This document shows, one piece after another, positions 60,344 through 64,000 of a stretch of 64,000 nucleotides of DNA; position 1 is the first letter of the stretch, and each line of letters begins with the position of its first letter. The notes under the pieces are model-generated. The model was not told where the DNA came from, did no database searches, and saw only the letters and a program-made list of their open reading frames with translations. A program made the position numbers and the translations under genes. This stretch comes from JADJPO01 sp963724535 (lineage in GTDB: Bacteria; Actinomycetota; Actinomycetes; Actinomycetales; Kineosporiaceae). Location: NCBI GenBank assembly GCA_963724535.1, contig CAVRVD010000015.1:335968-399967 (forward strand), in the 5' to 3' direction.

Positions 60344-60541
60344 ATGACGAGCAGTCTCTCATTCGAGGCAGCCGACCACGGCGCCGGCAAGGTGGCGCTG
60401 GAGGAATTGGTGCGGGCCAAGCGCGCCCACCCGGTCCAATCGGTCGATGACCTGATGCAGCCGGATGTGTTCGGTTCCGATGACGAGGTGGACGAGTTCG
60501 TCGCGGCCGTCCGGGAGTGGCGTCAGGCCGATCTCGGATGA
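60344..60541 (+). CDS. VapB-like antitoxin
   Basis: A 65-residue protein: MTSSLSFEAADHGAGKVALE, ELVRAKRAHPVQSVDDLMQP, DVFGSDDEVDEFVAAVREWR. Small acidic antitoxins of this type precede PIN toxins. ATG 60344 has GGAGGAGG upstream. The stop overlaps the toxin ATG (ATGA). Confidence 0.78.
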   Translation: MTSSLSFEAADHGAGKVALEELVRAKRAHPVQSVDDLMQPDVFGSDDEVDEFVAAVREWRQADLG

Positions 60542-60948
60542 CTCCGGCGCTTCGCGCAGTCGTGCTGGACACCGACGTCGCCTCGCAGAGCTTCAAGCGC
60601 CGACCGGCGCCGATTCTGAACCGCCTTGTCGGTTTCGATCCGATCATCACGTTTGTCACACGAGCCGAGTTGACCAAGTGGGCCGAGGTGCACAGCTGGG
60701 GCCCACACAACCGCCAGCGGCTGGCGACATGGCTTGCCGGGATGCCCACGCTTCCCGGGGGCGACGCCGTCGCGGATGTCTGGGGCGTCCTGGCTGCTGC
60801 GGCAAGCAAGCGAGGCCGACCGCGCCCGCAGAATGACATGTGGATCGCGGCCAGTTGCGTGGCCTATGGCCTTCCCTTGGCCACGATGAACGTCAAGGAC
60901 TACACCGACTTCGCGGAGTTCCACGGTCTGGAACTGATCACGGCTTGA
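60538..60948 (+). CDS. vapC: PIN-domain toxin (VapC-like)
   Basis: A 136-residue PIN RNase: VVLDTDVASQSFKRRPAPIL (Asp11/Asp13), TRAELTKW (Glu) and RPRPQNDMWIAASCVAYGLP (Asp), then VKDYTDFAEFHGLELI, the usual C-terminus. Such toxins cut tRNA or rRNA in a metal-dependent way. ATG 60538 overlaps the antitoxin stop by four bases. The acidic residues expected for catalysis are all in place. Confidence 0.85.
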   Translation: MTPALRAVVLDTDVASQSFKRRPAPILNRLVGFDPIITFVTRAELTKWAEVHSWGPHNRQRLATWLAGMPTLPGGDAVADVWGVLAAAASKRGRPRPQNDMWIAASCVAYGLPLATMNVKDYTDFAEFHGLELITA

Positions 60949-61068
60949 CACGGGTGGCGTTCGACGAGCTCGCTCCGCATCTGGACTCGGCTCCCTCCCG
61001 AGGAACAGCCGGCATCCTCGACCTGGTCCTGGGCGACGTTTCTGCACTGGACCCACGGAATCCTGTCG

Positions 61069-62228
61069 GTGCCGAGAAACTCGGCTCAGGGCGTTGACCT
61101 GGGCGTTCACGGCGCGGCGGGGATGTCATGATCTCGCGATGGGACTGCGTCTTGGGGTACCTGATCGCTCGTCGTCTCGTCGGCTGGCTGGGGTTGTTGG
61201 CTCGGTCGGAGACGTCCAAGGACGCCGAGATCCTCGTGCTACGCCACCAGTTGGAGGTGCTGCATCGTCAGCATCGGCGAACGCGGCTGTCGTGGGTGGA
61301 CCGGGCCGTGATCGCGGCGCTGGCGCTCCGGCTGCCGCGGGCACGACGGATCGGGATGCTCGTGACACCCAGCACGATCCTGCGGTGGCACCGTCGGCTG
61401 GTGGCCAGCCGCTGGACAAGAGAGGAAGAGGCCGGGACGGCCACCGACACGGGCGGGTCTTCGGGCGCTGGTGACACGCCTGGCCAGGGAGAACCCGACG
61501 TGGGGCTACCGCCGGGTCCACGGCGAGCTCGCCGGGCTCGGCTACACGGTCGCACCCTCGACGGTGTGGTCGATCCTCCACTCTGCGGGACTGGACCCGG
61601 CGCCGAGACGGTCGGGCCCGACCTGGCAACAGTTCCTGACAGCCCAGGCCGAGGGCATCGTGGCCTGCGACTTCTTCCACCTCGAGACCATCACCCTGAC
61701 GCGGCTCTACGTGTTCTTCGCCGTCGAGCACGCCACCCGCCAGGTCCGGATCCTCGGCGTCACCGCCCACCCGACAGGGGCGTGGGTGACACAACAGGCC
61801 CGCAACCTGCTGATGGACCTCGACGACGCCGGCCGCCGCATCAGGTTCCTCATCCGCGATCGGGACACCAAGTTCACCGACGCGTTCGACGCCGTGTTCA
61901 CCAACGTCGGCGCCGACGTGATCAAGATCCCCGTCCGGGCGCCTCGCGCGAACGCGATCTGCGAGCGGTTCGTGGGCAGTGTCCGCCGCGAGCTGCTCGA
62001 CCGGATCCTGATCGTCAACGCGGCTCACGCCAGGACTGCCCTGGGCGAGTACGAAGCCCATTTCAACACCCATCGACCCCATCGCGCCCTGAGCCAAGCC
62101 GCACCGTTGCGTGCACTCCCAACAGCCCCCGCAGACCCCGACGTCACCCTCCGACGACGTGACCGGCTCGGTGGGTTGATCCATGAATATGCGCAGGTCG
62201 CATGACGGTTACAGAGTTCTCGGCACCC
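61069..62228 (+). mobile_element. Full-length copy of an integrase-core (DDE) insertion sequence, transposase frameshifted
   Basis: Ends are marked by GGTGCCGAGAAACTC (from about 61068) and GAGTTCTCGGCACC (to about 62226), an imperfect terminal inverted repeat with one extra A on the left. The transposase lies inside. The copy is about 1.16 kb. Three partial copies occur at 49191-49256, 50715-50868 and 57644-58068. I do not see an obvious target-site duplication. Between 60949 and 61068 I see no gene. Confidence 0.82.
61128..62205 (+). pseudogene. Integrase-core transposase, frameshifted
   Basis: The N-terminal part reads LARSETSKDAEILVLRHQLE, VDRAVIAALALRLPRARRIG and RRLVASRWT. The frame then shifts: near 61416-61418 one base is missing, and the second frame gives QERKRPGRPPTRAGLRALVT, LARENPTWGYRRVHGELAGL, then the DDE core CDFFHLETITLTRLYVFFAV, IRDRDTKFTDAFDAVF and PRANAICERFVGSVRRELLD to the end RDRLGGLIHEYAQVA. 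The catalytic Asp-Asp-Glu residues are intact. It is inactive unless a programmed frameshift exists, which I doubt because the site is not slippery. Confidence 0.8.
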
Positions 62229-62406
62229 ACACCATCCCGTGATCGAAGAAGAGGACAACTTCGATGGCCCGTCGCTCGCCAACACATCGGTGCGCTGCAC
62301 CGTCTGCCGAGGAAACAGCGGACAGAAGGACCTTCTCCGCGGACAACTTCACCTGATCCCTACATACCACCACGCCCACAGGGACGTCTCAGATCCCCGC
62401 GTACCG

Positions 62407-63297
62407 TCAACCGAAGCCCAGGAGTCGCAGCGGATCCTGGTCGAGTGTGGGCGGACCGGGGTGGTAGGGACCTGGTCGGCCTGGTGTGCTGGGCAGGTCG
62501 ATCAACCGTTGCCGCTCGTCGTGGGCGCCCACGAGCCACACCGGCCCCGCCAAGCCGGCCTCGGTTCCGCCGACGGTGGCGGGCGTGGTCGTGGCGACAG
62601 TGGTCAGGAGCCGATCCTCACACTCGGCGAGCCGGCGATGCAGATTGGCCTCGCGGGTCTGGTTGGGCAGATGGAACAGCACGGGGTAGTCGGGTCCACC
62701 GATTCGCCGGAGTCGGGCGTAGGGGTCGATCTTGGTCACAAGGCGGTGCAGGGGCTCGGTGCCGGTGTCGTACTCGAGCCAGAATCCGACCTGGCATCCG
62801 CCTGCTGTCCAGACCCCGTGGCCGTCGGGATGGACTCGCTGCCCCGTCGCGGCGGCCGTCCGGACCGGTCCCCACCAGCGGGCGAGTCGTGTGCCCGGGT
62901 GGGTCCGCGCGTGGGCGAGCAGGTCGACGAACACCTGGTTGGCGCCCACGGTGTGCGTCAGGTGCGCGCTGGCGGCGATGGCCTCGGCCCGGTCCCGCCA
63001 CGCCCTCGGCGTCGGCGGCAGAGCGCCGTCCTGGGCCGCGACGTAGCGAGCAGCCACCGGGCCGGCCACCCAGTGGGTCTCCACCCGACCACCGGGTCGC
63101 ACCGGGGTGAACGAGACCACCCAGTCCCGGGCACGGAGCCGGTAGAGCCGGGTGCGGGCGGCCGACAGCGAGCCGAACAGGACGGCGGCGAGTTGGCTGG
63201 TGGTCAGCACACGGTGTTCGACGAGGAGGGCAGCGATGACCTGATCGCGAGGCTGCAGCTGGTGAGCCAGCCGGAGCAGGTCCTGACCCGCGGCCAC
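62407..63297 (-). CDS. Replication-relaxation family protein
   Basis: A 296-residue protein with an N-terminal winged-helix part (LQPRDQVIAALLVEHRVLTT, QLAAVLFGSLSAARTRLYRL) and the replication-relaxation domain (HTHTVGANQVF-like region, DPYARLRRIGGPDYPVLFHL, NQTREANLHRRLAECEDRLL). Such proteins occur in actinobacterial integrative and conjugative elements. The GTG 63297 start is uncertain; the real N-terminus may be a little further upstream in a shifted frame. The gap 62229-62406 holds nothing I can support. Confidence 0.78.
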   Translation of the reverse strand: MAAGQDLLRLAHQLQPRDQVIAALLVEHRVLTTSQLAAVLFGSLSAARTRLYRLRARDWVVSFTPVRPGGRVETHWVAGPVAARYVAAQDGALPPTPRAWRDRAEAIAASAHLTHTVGANQVFVDLLAHARTHPGTRLARWWGPVRTAAATGQRVHPDGHGVWTAGGCQVGFWLEYDTGTEPLHRLVTKIDPYARLRRIGGPDYPVLFHLPNQTREANLHRRLAECEDRLLTTVATTTPATVGGTEAGLAGPVWLVGAHDERQRLIDLPSTPGRPGPYHPGPPTLDQDPLRLLGFG

Positions 63298-63430
63298 CCG
63301 CCGGCGCCCTCGACGTGTCTCGGGCCCGTCGCGGTCGAGTCACGGCCCAGTTGCGGGGCCCTTCGGGTACTCCAGCAGGCGGGGCGCTGTGCGGCCGCCC
63401 GGTGATCAACCCCGGTCACGGCAGAGACCC

Positions 63431-63687
63431 TCATCGGTCGTCCTCCCCCGGATCGACCCCCAGGAACGCGAGCAGATCGGGCACCGGACGAGGACCCGGC
63501 GACCCAGACGGAGCAGCCGAACGGGGAAGGCGCCTTGCTTGGCCAGGTCGTAGGCCAGTGTCCGACCGATGCCGATGACCTCGGCGGCGGTCTCCAGGTC
63601 GGTCGTCAAGCCCAGGCGGCGGACCTCGTCGAGGGTCCATGGTCGGCGACTCGGCTGCTCGCCAGGCGTGGCGCGTCGATGTGTCAT
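63431..63687 (-). pseudogene. Excisionase (Xis)-like HTH gene, frameshifted
   Basis: MTHRRATPGEQPSRRPWTLD is followed by LTTDLETAAEVIGIGRTLAY and DLAKQGAFPVRLLRLGRRVL, a MerR-like helix-turn-helix of actinobacterial element excisionases. In the same frame the next codons read nonsense. One missing C in GTCCGGTGCC (about 63488) restores PVPDLLAFLGVDPGEDDR and a stop at 63431. The neighbouring integrase gene is not in the window. The gene is probably decayed. Confidence 0.72.
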
Positions 63688-63898
63688 AGCAGTCCGGGGT
63701 TCTGCGCTCGGGTCCGTGTTCACACCCACCCACGGCCAGCCGGTTGGCCCGACGGTGACCAACCGCGGCCCGGCGCGACCAAACCGAACCCAACCAGTTG
63801 GCCAACCGAGCACGGTCGAGCGCCCGTAGCGATCGATCCGGCGAGGCGTCTGGGCGCCAGATTGGGTGGGATCTGACCAGCATCCGTCCGCCCGGGAC

Positions 63899-63952
63899 CG
63901 GATATATCCGTGTACGTACGTGTCCGTACGTTCTAACGGATTTCTAACGGAT
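63899..63952. promoter_or_regulatory. Palindrome and direct repeats at the right edge
   Basis: CGGATATATCCG (63899-63910) is a perfect 12-bp palindrome. GTACGTAC follows, then TTCTAACGGAT occurs twice (63931-63941 and 63942-63952). The cluster is AT-richer than its surroundings. The location upstream of the xis/rep genes suggests a control region or replication/excision site of the element. Confidence 0.55.
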
Positions 63953-64000
63953 GATCTTCAGCGAGAGTCATCCACAACTCCTGAAACGCGCTGACCAGGG

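Noticed and set aside
61416..61420. Programmed frameshift in the IS transposase
   Set aside because: The site GGACAAGAG has no slippery A or T run, and the truncated copy at 57644 has a different frameshift, so random decay is more likely.

Overview
The window is GC-rich throughout, with many GTG starts and 4-base ATGA/GTGA overlaps. It carries a mycothiol-type maleylpyruvate isomerase family gene, several Asp23 genes, ECF sigma factors and zinc-finger anti-sigma genes. This points to an actinobacterium (Actinomycetia). I cannot place it in a genus by eye. Roughly the first 48 kb reads as stable chromosome with long, translationally coupled operons. The last ~15 kb (from about 48.8 kb) is accessory DNA full of insertion-sequence remnants, toxin-antitoxin genes, broken genes and the end of a tRNA-derived integrated element.

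Layout, 0-18.8 kb. The window opens inside malQ (4-alpha-glucanotransferase). Next come a CxxC carboxymuconolactone-decarboxylase gene under a CsoR-type operator, a disulfide reductase, a two-part Na+/solute symporter, and an ECF sigma/anti-sigma pair. From 7.7 to 17.1 kb lies a pteridine-flavoured cluster: CDP-alcohol phosphatidyltransferase, MDR dehydrogenase, a degenerate 6-pyruvoyl-tetrahydropterin-synthase (PTPS) fold protein, glycosyltransferase, methyltransferase, membrane alkaline-phosphatase/sulfatase-fold enzyme, flippase-like protein, second methyltransferase, and a convergent GTP cyclohydrolase II-RibD-reductase fusion. I think this is the best candidate for an undescribed biosynthetic system. 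A small HTH regulator and a baeRF3-like gene follow.

Layout, 18.8-34 kb. There is a subtilase without a signal peptide that carries nine consecutive cysteines plus a CARDB-like domain. A complete V/A-type ATPase operon (G/H, C, I, K, F, E, A, B, D on the minus strand) ends in a translationally coupled universal stress protein. A C-terminal remnant of a Na+/H+ antiporter with a UBP zinc finger sits just upstream of it. Then come an ECF sigma factor coupled to a maleylpyruvate-isomerase-fold protein, a SnoaL-like protein and an FAD monooxygenase.

Layout, 34-48.8 kb. Two cache/HAMP receptor proteins with degenerate class III cyclase domains flank an MscS channel carrying a cyclic-nucleotide-binding domain; all three reading frames overlap and the channel gene holds a frameshift. 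A secreted repeat protein follows. An Asp23/Gls24 envelope-stress operon (minus) faces its own sigma factor and a further Asp23-type gene (plus). Then come an endonuclease I family gene and a CopB-type metal ATPase with a CsoR-type operator.

Layout, 48.8-64 kb. A heavy-metal-associated/DsbD-like/cupredoxin-like fusion gene is bracketed by remnants of one IS family. A 27-bp minisatellite, hydrolase and glycosyltransferase remnants, PPK2, a frameshifted ribbon-helix-helix gene, HigBA, a truncated AbiE system, three decayed genes, an MNT/HEPN pair, a VapBC-like pair and one nearly full-length but frameshifted IS copy follow. A 3' fragment of tRNA-Ile(GAT) at 60.1 kb, a replication-relaxation gene and a frameshifted excisionase at the right edge indicate a decaying integrative element.
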